44,423 bases of DNA from Clostridiaceae bacterium. GTDB lineage: Bacteria > Bacillota > Clostridia > Lachnospirales > Lachnospiraceae. The translations under genes were made by a program, and so were the position numbers. A model generated the notes under the pieces. That model did no database searches. It saw only the letters and a list, made by a program, of their open reading frames with translations, and had not been told where the DNA came from. The DNA lies in the NCBI GenBank assembly GCA_910574345.1, contig CAJSZV010000034.1, positions 1 through 44,423 on the forward strand, written 5' to 3'. Every line of letters begins with the position of its first letter. The first letter of the stretch is position 1. Shown here piece after piece: positions 24,206 to 32,909 of this stretch.

Positions 24206-25443
24206 GAAAAAAAGTGCCCGGCGTGTTGGCGCTGCTGATGATTTTGGCGCTGACAATGGCATGCGGAAAAAAATATGAGGAAATCACGCCGGAAGGTTCC
24301 CCTGGCAGCCATGAAACGGTATCATCAGAAGATGAGAACCCTGTTTTATATATCCGGCAGTCAGAGGGAGAAAACTATGAACAGGCCCAGTCCAGCAGCC
24401 GGGAGACGGTGGTAGTGGGAGAGACGGCACTGTCTATGGAAGACCGGGACGAGACAGTCTATGTGACAGGAAGTGATGTCAACGGAAGGGCATCAGCCAC
24501 TACTTCGTCCCAGGTTATGGCAGTATTTCAAAAAGGTCAGAAACTGCACCGCACGGGATATGATGACACATGGAGCAAAGTGGATTATAACGGGACGGCC
24601 TGTTATATTGCAAGCAGATATCTTTCTGTGACAGAGCCCAGGACGGATGCTATGGAAACAGCGTCAGGTTCAGGAGAGACGGCAGGGGACGGAAGCGGGA
24701 TTGCTTTTGATTCTTCCTGGAAATACGGAGAATTTTCAAAGATTAATTCAGGGCAGGCCATTCTGTACAAGGCGCCAGGCGATAACCGGAAAGGGATCAC
24801 GGTCTGTGTCAATGCAGGCCATGGGACGAAGGGCGGATCCAATGTTAAGACTTTATGCCACCCGGACGGGACGCCTAAAGTTACAGGCGGCACTACGGGA
24901 GCAGGGGCCACATCGGCGGTGGCTGTATCAGGCGGCATGACATTTTCCGACGGAACGCCGGAGTCAAAAGTGACTCTTGCCATGGCGAAAAAACTGAAGG
25001 GAAAACTTCTGGCAGCAGGATATGATGTACTTATGATCCGGGAAGGGGATGATGTGCAGCTTGACAATATAGCCAGGACTGTGATTGCCAACAACAAGGC
25101 GGACTGTCACATTGCCCTTCACTGGGATTCCACAACCAATAATAAAGGGGCATTCTACATGAGTGTTCCCAATGTCTCATCTTACCGGGCTATGGAGCCG
25201 GTGAAATCCAACTGGGAGAAACACAATGCTCTTGGAGAATGCCTGGTGGCCGGGCTGAGAGAGGCAGAGGTCAAGATCTTCTCCAGCGGTTCTATGGAGA
25301 TGGATTTAACCCAGACTTCCTATTCTACGGTTCCTTCCATTGATATCGAACTGGGAGACAAGGCTTCCGACCACTCAGATGCCGCTTTGGATAAGCTGGC
25401 GGACGGACTTTTGGCAGGTGTGAATCAGTATTTTGGGAAATAA
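24202..25443 (+). CDS. Lipoprotein N-acetylmuramoyl-L-alanine amidase with SH3 domain
   Basis: This is a cell-wall hydrolase that cuts the bond between muramic acid and the stem peptide. The signal peptide with lipobox LTMAC (Cys21) anchors it to the membrane surface. A bacterial SH3-like domain spans about residues 93-145 ([20 protein letters not shown]). The Amidase_3 catalytic domain starts near residue 198 with VCVNAGHG. The zinc and catalytic residues fit [22 protein letters not shown] and [16 protein letters not shown]. The gene is coupled to mnmA by ATGA overlap, an odd partnership that may only reflect read-through. Confidence 0.9.
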   Translation: MRKKVPGVLALLMILALTMACGKKYEEITPEGSPGSHETVSSEDENPVLYIRQSEGENYEQAQSSSRETVVVGETALSMEDRDETVYVTGSDVNGRASATTSSQVMAVFQKGQKLHRTGYDDTWSKVDYNGTACYIASRYLSVTEPRTDAMETASGSGETAGDGSGIAFDSSWKYGEFSKINSGQAILYKAPGDNRKGITVCVNAGHGTKGGSNVKTLCHPDGTPKVTGGTTGAGATSAVAVSGGMTFSDGTPESKVTLAMAKKLKGKLLAAGYDVLMIREGDDVQLDNIARTVIANNKADCHIALHWDSTTNNKGAFYMSVPNVSSYRAMEPVKSNWEKHNALGECLVAGLREAEVKIFSSGSMEMDLTQTSYSTVPSIDIELGDKASDHSDAALDKLADGLLAGVNQYFGK

Positions 25444-25452
25444 TTGAAAAAA

Positions 25453-25512
25453 GTTATGCTGACCACTGGTCAAAAGAGGTTTTATCGTGTATAATTTAGT
25501 GGTCGGCATAAC
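25453..25512 (+). promoter_or_regulatory. Promoter for tRNA-Ser framed by a 15-bp inverted repeat
   Basis: Arms 25453-25467 and 25498-25512 are complementary at 14 of 15 positions. The 30 bases between them hold TATAAT at 25490-25495 with TGGTCA 17 bases upstream. A separate 13-base palindrome, TGACCA-C-TGGTCA (25460-25472), overlaps the left arm and the -35. The tRNA starts 38 bases after the -10. Confidence 0.5.
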
Positions 25513-25532
25513 AAAAGATTATGTGACAAGAT

Positions 25533-25622
25533 GGAGACGTAGCGAAGCGGCCGTAACGCGGCGCACTCGAAATGCGTTTGTCGGTTCATCCCGGCACGAG
25601 GGTTCGAATCCCTCCGTCTCCG
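25533..25622 (+). tRNA. tRNA-Ser (anticodon CGA)
   Basis: The acceptor stem GGAGACG pairs with CGTCTCC at 25615-25621. The anticodon loop CTCGAAA has anticodon CGA at 25568-25570, on a GCGCA/TGCGT stem. A long variable arm (class II) is present, then GAGGG-TTCGAAT-CCCTC as T arm. CCA is not encoded. It reads UCG serine codons. Confidence 0.93.
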
Positions 25623-25627
25623 GTTTG

Positions 25628-25687
25628 AAAAAACCCCTGGAAATGCTGGCTTTTACCGATAAGTCAGGCATTTTCAAGGGGTTTTTT
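25628..25687. terminator. Bidirectional terminator between tRNA-Ser and the minus-strand gene
   Basis: A long imperfect stem starts with AAAAAACCCC and ends with GGGGTTTTTT, so both strands carry a T run. It lies between a + strand tRNA and a convergent minus-strand gene. Confidence 0.85.
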
Positions 25688-25699
25688 ATTCTATTGCAT

Positions 25700-26428
25700 T
25701 TACACTGAAATATCCACCGACAACCCTTCCGCAGCCGCCAGTCCCCCCGCAAGGTCTCCGCCTGCCATCATCTGGCCCGGCGCTCCCCCTGCAGTCATGG
25801 ACGGCAAAGAGAGAGCTCCGGCGCCTGTCAGAGAGGACATTAACTCCTGATTGGCTTCCTTGGCATCCTGGGCTATCTCCTTGTTGGCATACTCCCGCTC
25901 ATCTCTGCGGCGCCTTTTCTTTCGGGCTTTGATCTCTTCCCGAATCTCCTTTTCCTTCGCCGCCTGCTGCTGTTTTTCGGCTTTCTTTCTCCTGTTTTCC
26001 AGCTGTTCTTCCTTGCTTAAATGCTTTAATTTCTTTTGGATACGCTTAATAAGCTTTTCCATACGCTTCACCATCTGGGCTGTCTTTTTGGCATCCTTGC
26101 CGTCGCTGGACAGAGCAGCCATCTTTAAGCTGGCCAGAGCCCTCATGGCTTTGGAGTAAACCTGCTGAACATCCAGCCGGGTCTCCGCCCGTGCAAGTTC
26201 GGAGGCCAGCTGCCCCACGGAATCATCAGGCGTGGAGGCCTTCATTTTAAAATTCCCGCCGGAATCGCCTGAGGATTTCTCCGAGACCTTCCGAGACGAA
26301 ATATTACCTGTATCAGAACCCGAACTGATGTTATTATCAGCATTTCTCTTGTTATCTTCTGACCGGGCGGCTGCTTTATATCCATAGGCATTGGTCGCCG
26401 ATTCCCAGCTTCTTTCGCCGACTCTCAT
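25700..26428 (-). CDS. Coiled-coil, Lys/Ala-rich protein of unknown function
   Basis: This 242-residue protein starts MRVGERSWESATNAYGYKAA, with GAAAGGAG 6 bases upstream. Residues 1-70 are Ser/Asn/Gly-rich and probably disordered. Residues about 75-190 form a long, very basic helical or coiled-coil stretch (KRMEKLIKRIQKKLKHLSKE and a later KKRRRRDE). The tail is Gly/Ala/Met-rich. It has no signal peptide or catalytic motif. The family is not recognised beyond being a plausible Clostridia-specific protein. It could bind nucleic acid or an anionic polymer. Confidence 0.6.
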   Translation of the reverse strand: MRVGERSWESATNAYGYKAAARSEDNKRNADNNISSGSDTGNISSRKVSEKSSGDSGGNFKMKASTPDDSVGQLASELARAETRLDVQQVYSKAMRALASLKMAALSSDGKDAKKTAQMVKRMEKLIKRIQKKLKHLSKEEQLENRRKKAEKQQQAAKEKEIREEIKARKKRRRRDEREYANKEIAQDAKEANQELMSSLTGAGALSLPSMTAGGAPGQMMAGGDLAGGLAAAEGLSVDISV

Positions 26429-26547
26429 GACAAGCTCCTTTCATACTGGTATGCCGATTCTGCGGCACACAAAAGCAAACAACATACTCTCCATATTTAG
26501 TATATCGGCATGATTTTGGAAAATAAAACCATACTTTCTTTAAGAAA

Positions 26548-27465
26548 CTACAAATTCTTCCAATGCTCCTCTGCATAGTTTTTCGCCAATTCAAAGAGAT
26601 ACTTGTGATGGGGGCCCAGAACCAGATCCTTCCGGTACAAAATTGAGTGAATCCGGTGAATCTTAGGTTCCAGGGAAAAACAGGTGATCTTAGGCGAGTC
26701 AATGGCGTAGCCCGTAGGGATAAAACCGCTTCCGATATTGCTTGCCACCATATCGCAGATGGAGTGGGCGTTGCTGGTGTTGCAGGCAATGATAGGATTA
26801 AAATTCTGGTCAGCCAAAAAGTCTTCCAACAGATAGCGGATACAGGACCCTTTCAGCTGAAGGATAAAGGGGGAGGATCCAAAATAGGTTATGAGCTGAC
26901 TGCTGTTCAACGTATGGGGGGTATGAGGAGCCAGCTGCCGGCAGTAGGGGTGACTGCTTGGCGCGGCAAAGACCACTTCCTCCTTTTTTAACTCAATACT
27001 CTGTCCCTTCCACTGTTCCAGAGAGGGAGCCGTGACAAAAGCCACATCCATCTCTCCCTTGGAGATGGCTCCGCTCATGATCCGCAGGCTTCCGTCGGAG
27101 AGCGTCAGTTCCACCTGAGGATAGTACTTGCAGAAGTCCACGAGAATAAAGGTCAGCATCTGTAAAGCACGGGAAGCGGAGGTGCCGATCTTAATGCGGC
27201 TTGTGTTGGAAATTCTTTGAATGTCCTTTTCCAGAGTATCCGTCAGGGACAAGACCTTGCGGGCATATTCCGCATAGAGTTCCCCCACAGGAGTCAGGAC
27301 ATAGGCGCCGCTTATGCGCTTAAAAAGGGGAGCTCCGATCTCCGATTCCTGCTTTGAGAGAAACTGGCTCAGAGTGGGCTGGGAGACGTAAAGTTTCCTG
27401 GCGGCCTTTGTCATATTGCCTGTCTCTGCCAGGGCAAGAATATATTCCAGATAGCGCTTATCCAT
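26548..27465 (-). CDS. LysR-family transcriptional regulator
   Basis: This is a DNA-binding regulator with an N-terminal winged HTH (MDKRYLEYILALAETGNMTK, then AARKLYVSQPTLSQFLSKQE) and a substrate-binding domain from about residue 90 (KIGTSASRALQMLTFIL). The ATG at 27465 is chosen because its AAAGGAG site overlaps an upstream in-frame ATG at 27483. It is transcribed away from the GH28-led operon, with a T-N11-A box between them, so it is the likely controller. The inducer is probably a small metabolite of the sugar pathway. It probably represses its own gene, as usual in the family. Confidence 0.9.
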   Translation of the reverse strand: MDKRYLEYILALAETGNMTKAARKLYVSQPTLSQFLSKQESEIGAPLFKRISGAYVLTPVGELYAEYARKVLSLTDTLEKDIQRISNTSRIKIGTSASRALQMLTFILVDFCKYYPQVELTLSDGSLRIMSGAISKGEMDVAFVTAPSLEQWKGQSIELKKEEVVFAAPSSHPYCRQLAPHTPHTLNSSQLITYFGSSPFILQLKGSCIRYLLEDFLADQNFNPIIACNTSNAHSICDMVASNIGSGFIPTGYAIDSPKITCFSLEPKIHRIHSILYRKDLVLGPHHKYLFELAKNYAEEHWKNL

Positions 27466-27501
27466 AAAATAGGCTCCTTTCATAGAGAAATCCTTGTTAT
27501 T

Positions 27502-27516
27502 ATAGGCAATGCTTAT
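27502..27516. promoter_or_regulatory. LysR-type T-N11-A operator
   Basis: ATAGGCAATGCTTAT is an imperfect palindrome with the T-N11-A core typical of LysR regulators. It lies 37 bases upstream of the LysR start and 22 bases upstream of the -35 of the divergent operon, the classical activator position. Confidence 0.5.
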
Positions 27517-27537
27517 AAGAATGATAGGAAAGGGTCA

Positions 27538-27567
27538 TTGGAAAAAATGCATAAAATAAAGTATAAT
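27538..27567 (+). promoter_or_regulatory. Promoter of the uronate-oligomer operon
   Basis: TTGGAA at 27538-27543 and TATAAT at 27562-27567 have an 18-base spacer. About 160 bases of AT-rich untranslated leader follow, in which I see no catabolite (cre) box or riboswitch. Confidence 0.55.
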
Positions 27568-27734
27568 AAAGATACAAAAACAGCGATTCTATATAGTTTT
27601 TAAAAAAAATCCCAAAGAAGCAGGGAGAAAATCACCAGATTTATTCATTATAACAGAGAAAAAGGCGAATGGAAATAGCATAAAAGGGCAAAAAAGAATT
27701 ATTTGTATTAATTATAATTTGGAGGGAAATGAAA

Positions 27735-29033
27735 ATGGAATATAATGTACTTTCCTATGGGGCTGCGGGAGACGGAAAAGCCCTGGATACAAAGGCGATC
27801 CAGAAAGCGATTGATCAGTGTGCGGAAGACGGCGGGGGAAGAGTGGTGCTTCCGGGAGGCCATACCTACTGTTCCGGTTCCCTTATTCTGAGATCCAATG
27901 TAGAGTTCCATATAGAAAGCGGTGCCATCTTAAAGGCCAGTTTAAACAGCGAAGATTATGAAGTCTACGGAGAAAATGTACATAATAAAGAAAAAACAGA
28001 ACATATTCCTTCCTATATAAATTGTGAATTTGACGGGCGGCCCAGACATTATTTCATTTATGCAAAAGGCGGAGAGAATATAAGGATCACCGGATTCGGC
28101 ACCATCGACGGTTCGGAGGAACTGTATTATGGGGTACAGAGCCAGTATCATATAGAGGGAGCCTATTATCCCAGGATTCCGTTAATACTTATTGAGGATG
28201 TCAGGCATTTGACCATAAAAGAAGTTACGCTGGCCAGAAGCGCTTTCTGGACACTGCACATGGCAGGGTGCAGAGATGTGCTGGTTGATGCCATCCGTAT
28301 TCTCAATAATCTGAAGATGGCCAACGCAGACGGAATTGACCCGGACCACTGTCAGGATGTGCGGATTGTCAACTGCCATATTCAGTGCGCAGACGATTGT
28401 ATCTGCCTGAAAAATACGGCGGGACATGAGGCCTATGGTCCCTGCAGAAACATCTATATATCGGGGTGTACCTTAGTATCTACCAGTTCCGCTATAAAAA
28501 TCGGCACAGAGAGCGAAGATGATTTTGAGAATATGATTATAGAAAACTGTAATATCAGCCGCAGCAACCGGGGGGTGTCTTTCCAGCTCAGGGACAAAGG
28601 AAGCATACAGAATGTATTGATCTCCGATCTGAATATTGAGACAAGGCGGTTTTCCAAGGAGTGGTGGGGGAGGGCGGAGCCCATCTATATTACGGTATGT
28701 GACCGGAAAGAAGGAGTGAGATCCGGACAGATCGAACACGTCCGTCTCCAGAATATTAACTGCCGCGGTGAAAACGGAATTTTTATCTATGGCAGCGAGG
28801 GCCACGAGATAAATGGCCTGGAATTGAAAGATATTCATGTGGTTTTGGAAAAAAGTTCAAAATGGCCCTGCGACAGTTATGATCTGCGTCCCTGTGAGGG
28901 AGAGGGCATCCGTCCGTCGGAACTTTTCGGACTTTATGCAGAGGGGACGAAGAACCTTAAGCTTTCCGGTATAACCATTGAATATAGAGAAAATATGAAA
29001 GAATATGTAGGAGGGGAGAGGAAAATCTTATGA
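27735..29033 (+). CDS. Glycoside hydrolase family 28 (polygalacturonase-like)
   Basis: This right-handed beta-helix enzyme hydrolyses alpha-1,4-galacturonide or related uronide links. N-terminal YGAAGDGKALDTKAIQKAID is typical. The catalytic Asp residues fit D199 in NADGIDPD, and D220 and D221 in CADDCICLKN; SAIKIGTESEDDF covers the fourth conserved block. No signal peptide is present, so it acts in the cytoplasm on imported oligomers. ATG at 27735 is preferred over 27729 because GGAGGG then sits 8 bases away. First gene of the operon; its stop overlaps the permease start. Confidence 0.88.
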   Translation: MEYNVLSYGAAGDGKALDTKAIQKAIDQCAEDGGGRVVLPGGHTYCSGSLILRSNVEFHIESGAILKASLNSEDYEVYGENVHNKEKTEHIPSYINCEFDGRPRHYFIYAKGGENIRITGFGTIDGSEELYYGVQSQYHIEGAYYPRIPLILIEDVRHLTIKEVTLARSAFWTLHMAGCRDVLVDAIRILNNLKMANADGIDPDHCQDVRIVNCHIQCADDCICLKNTAGHEAYGPCRNIYISGCTLVSTSSAIKIGTESEDDFENMIIENCNISRSNRGVSFQLRDKGSIQNVLISDLNIETRRFSKEWWGRAEPIYITVCDRKEGVRSGQIEHVRLQNINCRGENGIFIYGSEGHEINGLELKDIHVVLEKSSKWPCDSYDLRPCEGEGIRPSELFGLYAEGTKNLKLSGITIEYRENMKEYVGGERKIL

Positions 29034-29974
29034 CAACCTATGTAGCAAAACGTACCGGCCAGATGATATTAATTATCTTCTTAATATCCATATTCACGTT
29101 TCTGCTGGTATCCATGATTCCCGGCGATCCCGTCTATGCCATGCTTGGCAGCGAGATCTCCCAGGAAGAGTATGACAGGGTGTTCTACGAACTGAAACTG
29201 GACCAGCCTGTGATTCAGCGGTATTTCAGTTGGCTTTTCGGCGCCATGAGGGGCGACTGGGGCCAGTCTACTCAGTTTCATATGCCCACACTGGATGTGC
29301 TTATGGAGCGGGTGCCTATTACCCTGTTCTTTTCCTTAAGCGCTTTTGTGATCAGCATCCCTTTGGGAATTCTCTTCGGTGTCATCAGTGCGGTGCACAG
29401 AGGGAAGACTGCGGATACGGTGGTAACCCTGATCGCCAACATCACAGCCTGTCTGCCTCAGTTCTGGATCGCCCTTTTGGTTATGTACATCTTTGCCATG
29501 AAGCTTGGGTGGCTGCCATCTTACGGTTTTACCTGGTTCTCCCAGGATCCTGTGCTGGCAGTTAAACAGACCATTATGCCTCTGTTCTGCCTGGCCCTTG
29601 GAGGCATCGCCACCACCACAAGACAGACCCGTTCCAGCATGCTTGAGGTAATCCGCCAGGACTATGTGAGAACCGCCAGGAGCAAGGGACTTTCCCAGAA
29701 AAAGGTGATCTACCTCCACGCCCTGAAAAATGCCCTGATTCCTGTTATTACCATCCTGGGCATGCGCCTTGGCTCCATGCTGGCAGGCTCCATGTTTGTG
29801 GAATCGGTCTTCAACATTCCGGGTATGGGCTCCCTGTTTGTCAAAGCTATCCAGTCCAGGGATATTCCCGTAGTCCAGGCCTGCGTGCTGGTGACCGCCC
29901 TGGTATCCTGTATTATCAACCTCTTGACGGATATCCTGTACGCAGTGGTAGATCCGAGAGTCCGTTTTGAGTAA
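29030..29974 (+). CDS. ABC transporter permease, DppB/OppB type
   Basis: This inner-membrane subunit has six membrane segments and the family N-terminus YVAKRTGQMILIIFLISIFT with SMIPGDP. The EAA loop is DYVRTARSKGLSQKKVIYLH. It dimerises with the following permease to form the pore. Although annotated as peptide-type by family, its surroundings point to oligosaccharide uptake. It starts by ATGA overlap with the GH28 gene. Confidence 0.92.
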   Translation: MTTYVAKRTGQMILIIFLISIFTFLLVSMIPGDPVYAMLGSEISQEEYDRVFYELKLDQPVIQRYFSWLFGAMRGDWGQSTQFHMPTLDVLMERVPITLFFSLSAFVISIPLGILFGVISAVHRGKTADTVVTLIANITACLPQFWIALLVMYIFAMKLGWLPSYGFTWFSQDPVLAVKQTIMPLFCLALGGIATTTRQTRSSMLEVIRQDYVRTARSKGLSQKKVIYLHALKNALIPVITILGMRLGSMLAGSMFVESVFNIPGMGSLFVKAIQSRDIPVVQACVLVTALVSCIINLLTDILYAVVDPRVRFE

Positions 29975-29985
29975 GGAGGCGCCCT

Positions 29986-30840
29986 ATGAAAAACAACGAC
30001 AGATGGAAAAAAACAATAAAAACCTTATTTGCCAGGAAAGTGGCAATGTTCAGCGCGGTGGTGGTAGTGCTTTTCATTCTCCTTGCCGTGTTTGCACCGG
30101 TGATTGCCCCCTATGACCCCAACTACGCGGACTTTGCATCCTTTCTCCAGGGCCCCAGCGGCACACACCTTTTGGGAACGGATAACTACGGAAGGGACGT
30201 ACTGAGCCGTATCATCTACGGAACCAGGGTCAGTCTGATTATCGGTGTGCTGGCCGTCATGATCGCCTGTGTCATCGGAACCTTCTTCGGCATGGTGGCC
30301 GGATACTTTGGGGGAATCGTGGACGATGTGATCAGCCGTCTCATGGAAGCCATTCGGGCCATTCCTCAGATCATTTTGGCCATGGCTCTTACCGCGGTAT
30401 TCGGAAGCGGAATCCGCAACCTGGCCATTATCCTTGGCATCTCTTCCATGGCAGGTTATGTGCGGATGATGCGGGGACAGGTGCTGACCATCAAGGAGGC
30501 TGATTACATTATGGCAGGGAAGCTTCAGGGAAACAAGGATTTCCGGTTAATGTTTAAGCACATTCTTCCCAACAGCATTTCCCCCATTATCGTTATGATG
30601 ACCCAGCAGGTAGGCTCCACCATTCTGTCAGAGGCGGGCTTAAGCTTTTTAGGGCTTGGAATCAGTGCGCCTACGGCATCCTGGGGAAGCATGGTAAGTG
30701 AAGGGAGACTGTTCCTTATGCAGAATCCGGTCTTTGCCCTGACCCCCGGTATCTGTGTAGCAGTCCTGGTAATCTGCCTGAATATGTTCGGCGACGGTGT
30801 CCGTGATGCCCTGGACCCAAGGCTTCGGGGCGAAGTCTAA
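29986..30840 (+). CDS. ABC transporter permease, DppC/OppC type
   Basis: This is the second permease, 284 aa. It has a cytoplasmic N-terminus, then FSAVVVVLFILLAVFAPVIA, LGTDNYGRDVLSRIIYGTRV and the EAA loop DYIMAGKLQGNKDFRLMFKH. It lies 11 bases behind the first permease and has an AAGGAGG site. Length and topology are normal for the OppC group. Confidence 0.92.
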   Translation: MKNNDRWKKTIKTLFARKVAMFSAVVVVLFILLAVFAPVIAPYDPNYADFASFLQGPSGTHLLGTDNYGRDVLSRIIYGTRVSLIIGVLAVMIACVIGTFFGMVAGYFGGIVDDVISRLMEAIRAIPQIILAMALTAVFGSGIRNLAIILGISSMAGYVRMMRGQVLTIKEADYIMAGKLQGNKDFRLMFKHILPNSISPIIVMMTQQVGSTILSEAGLSFLGLGISAPTASWGSMVSEGRLFLMQNPVFALTPGICVAVLVICLNMFGDGVRDALDPRLRGEV

Positions 30841-30856
30841 AGGAGGAACGATCAGA

Positions 30857-32884
30857 ATGGAACATCTGTTAGAGATAAAAAATATAGAGACTTGTTTTAA
30901 GACAGACGGCCAGCTGGTAAAGGCAGTGGACAAGGTGTCCATGTACATTAATCCCGGTGAGATCGTGGGAATCGTGGGAGAGTCGGGAAGCGGAAAGTCC
31001 GTAACCATGATGAGCAGCCTTCAGCTCATAAGCTCTCCGGGAAAAGTGACCGGCGGGGAAGTATATATCCAGGGAAATGAAAACAATATGCTGGAATACG
31101 GGCCGGAGAGCGAAGAGATGCGCCACATGCGGGGCGGGAAGGTGAGTATGATCTTCCAGGAGCCTATGACTTCCTTAAACCCTGTGCTGACCATCGGCTA
31201 CCAAATTCAGGAAAATATTATGGAACACCTCCATCTTGGCAAGGAAGAAGCCAAGAAGCGTACCATAGAGATGCTGAAAATGGTCAACATCCCTGACGCA
31301 GAGCAGCGGTTTGACTACTATCCCCAGCAGTTCTCCGGCGGCATGCGCCAGAGAATCATGATCGCCATGGCCATGTCGTCAGAGCCTACGATTCTGGTGG
31401 CCGACGAGGCTACTACGGCTCTTGATGTGACGACTCAGGCCCAGCTTCTTGAGATGATCCGGGATATTGCCAAGAAGACCAACACGGCAGTGTTTATCGT
31501 CACCCATAATCTGGGAATCGTGGCCCGGTTTGCGGAGCGGATCTACGTGATGTACTCCGGCAGTGTGGTGGAGATGACCGATGCGGGGCGCCTTTTTGCC
31601 AATCCTGAACACCCATATACCAGGGCGCTGTTGCGGGCAATCCCAAGGCTTGACGATCCAAGAGACAGAATCCTTATTCCCATCGACGGGCTTCCGCCCA
31701 ACCCTGCCACCCGTCCTGAATACTGCCCCTTCTATGAGCGGTGCGAGTACCGGATGGATAAGTGCAAGGGTATGAAGAAACCGGAGCTTTTCGAACTGGA
31801 GCCGGGACATTTTGCGGCCTGCCATCTGACGGAGGAGGAAAAAGCTCTTAAGGCGGCGGAGATTGCAGGAAAGGAACTGAAGAAAGCGCCCAGGATTGAG
31901 GCCGGCGAAGAACTGTGCCTGGAAGTGAAAAACGTAAGGAAATATTTCCCTATCTACAAGGGCATGATGCGCAAGAAGGTGGGGGAAGTGAAAGCCATAG
32001 AGGATATTAACTTTAAGGTCAGGAAGGGAGAGACCTTAGGCATTGTGGGAGAGTCCGGATGCGGAAAGACCACTCTGGCCCGCTGCATCATGCGGGTGTA
32101 CCGGCCGGAGGAAGGGGAAATCTTCTTCGGGGGAACGGATATTGCGAACTTTAGCGACAAGCAGCTCTACCCCTACAGGAAGCGGATTGCCATGATCTTC
32201 CAGGATCCCTTTTCATCCTTAGACCCCAGGCAGACGGCGGAGTCCATCGTAGGAGAATCTCTGCTTCTGCATAAGCTGGTGAAGAACCGAGAAGAATATG
32301 AGAAAAAAGTGGATGAATTGTTCCGCATCGTAGGACTGGACCCGGCCTTAAAATACCGGGTGCCCCATGAGTTTTCCGGCGGTCAGCGCCAGAGAATCGG
32401 AATTGCAAGGGCTCTGTCCTCCAACCCGGACATGATCATCTGTGACGAGCCCATCTCGGCCCTGGACGTATCCATCCAGGCCCAGATCATTAACCTGCTG
32501 GAAGAACTCCAGGCCAAGCTTGGTCTTGCCTACCTGTTCATCGCCCATGACCTGGCAGTGGTAAAGCATATCAGCAACCGGATATTGGTTATGTACTTAG
32601 GCCGGGTGGTGGAGATCGCCGAGTGTGAAGAATTGTATCGGAATACCCTCCATCCCTACACAAAGACACTGCTCAGCGCGGTGCCTGTAGCGGATCCGGT
32701 GGTGGAGGCCCAGAGGGAACGGGTGCCTATCCGCGGCGAAGTGCCAAGCCTTACCAACCGTCCGTCAGGCTGTCCTTTCCATGACCGGTGCCCCCATGCA
32801 TTAGACCGGTGCAAAAAAGAAGTTCCCATGCTGAAAGATACCGGGAACGGCCATGAAGTGGCCTGTTTCCTGTATGATAAATGA
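30857..32884 (+). CDS. Fused double ATP-binding protein of the Dpp/Opp-type transporter
   Basis: This 675-residue protein joins the two ATPases usually encoded separately (DppD and DppF). Domain 1: Walker A GESGSGKS at 41-48, signature FSGGMRQR, Walker B ILVADEAT, and the Cys-containing oligo_HPY tail (CPFYERCEYRMDKC), which in DppD/OppD-like ATPases can bind an Fe-S cluster. Domain 2: GESGCGKT at 398-405, FSGGQRQR, MIICDEPIS, and a second tail with CPFHDRCPHALDRC. It would supply both ATP sites of the importer. ATG at 30857 follows AAAGGAGGA. Confidence 0.92.
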   Translation: MEHLLEIKNIETCFKTDGQLVKAVDKVSMYINPGEIVGIVGESGSGKSVTMMSSLQLISSPGKVTGGEVYIQGNENNMLEYGPESEEMRHMRGGKVSMIFQEPMTSLNPVLTIGYQIQENIMEHLHLGKEEAKKRTIEMLKMVNIPDAEQRFDYYPQQFSGGMRQRIMIAMAMSSEPTILVADEATTALDVTTQAQLLEMIRDIAKKTNTAVFIVTHNLGIVARFAERIYVMYSGSVVEMTDAGRLFANPEHPYTRALLRAIPRLDDPRDRILIPIDGLPPNPATRPEYCPFYERCEYRMDKCKGMKKPELFELEPGHFAACHLTEEEKALKAAEIAGKELKKAPRIEAGEELCLEVKNVRKYFPIYKGMMRKKVGEVKAIEDINFKVRKGETLGIVGESGCGKTTLARCIMRVYRPEEGEIFFGGTDIANFSDKQLYPYRKRIAMIFQDPFSSLDPRQTAESIVGESLLLHKLVKNREEYEKKVDELFRIVGLDPALKYRVPHEFSGGQRQRIGIARALSSNPDMIICDEPISALDVSIQAQIINLLEELQAKLGLAYLFIAHDLAVVKHISNRILVMYLGRVVEIAECEELYRNTLHPYTKTLLSAVPVADPVVEAQRERVPIRGEVPSLTNRPSGCPFHDRCPHALDRCKKEVPMLKDTGNGHEVACFLYDK

Positions 32885-32909
32885 CAATCATAAAAGGAGG
32901 AAGTAAGTT

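Noticed and set aside
25460-25472. GntR/FadR-type operator
   Set aside because: The palindrome is ACCA-n-TGGT, the inside-out order of the GntR TGGT-nnn-ACCA pattern.
25487-25708. 73-codon frame across the tRNA-Ser gene
   Set aside because: The tRNA explains the sequence; the frame is incidental.
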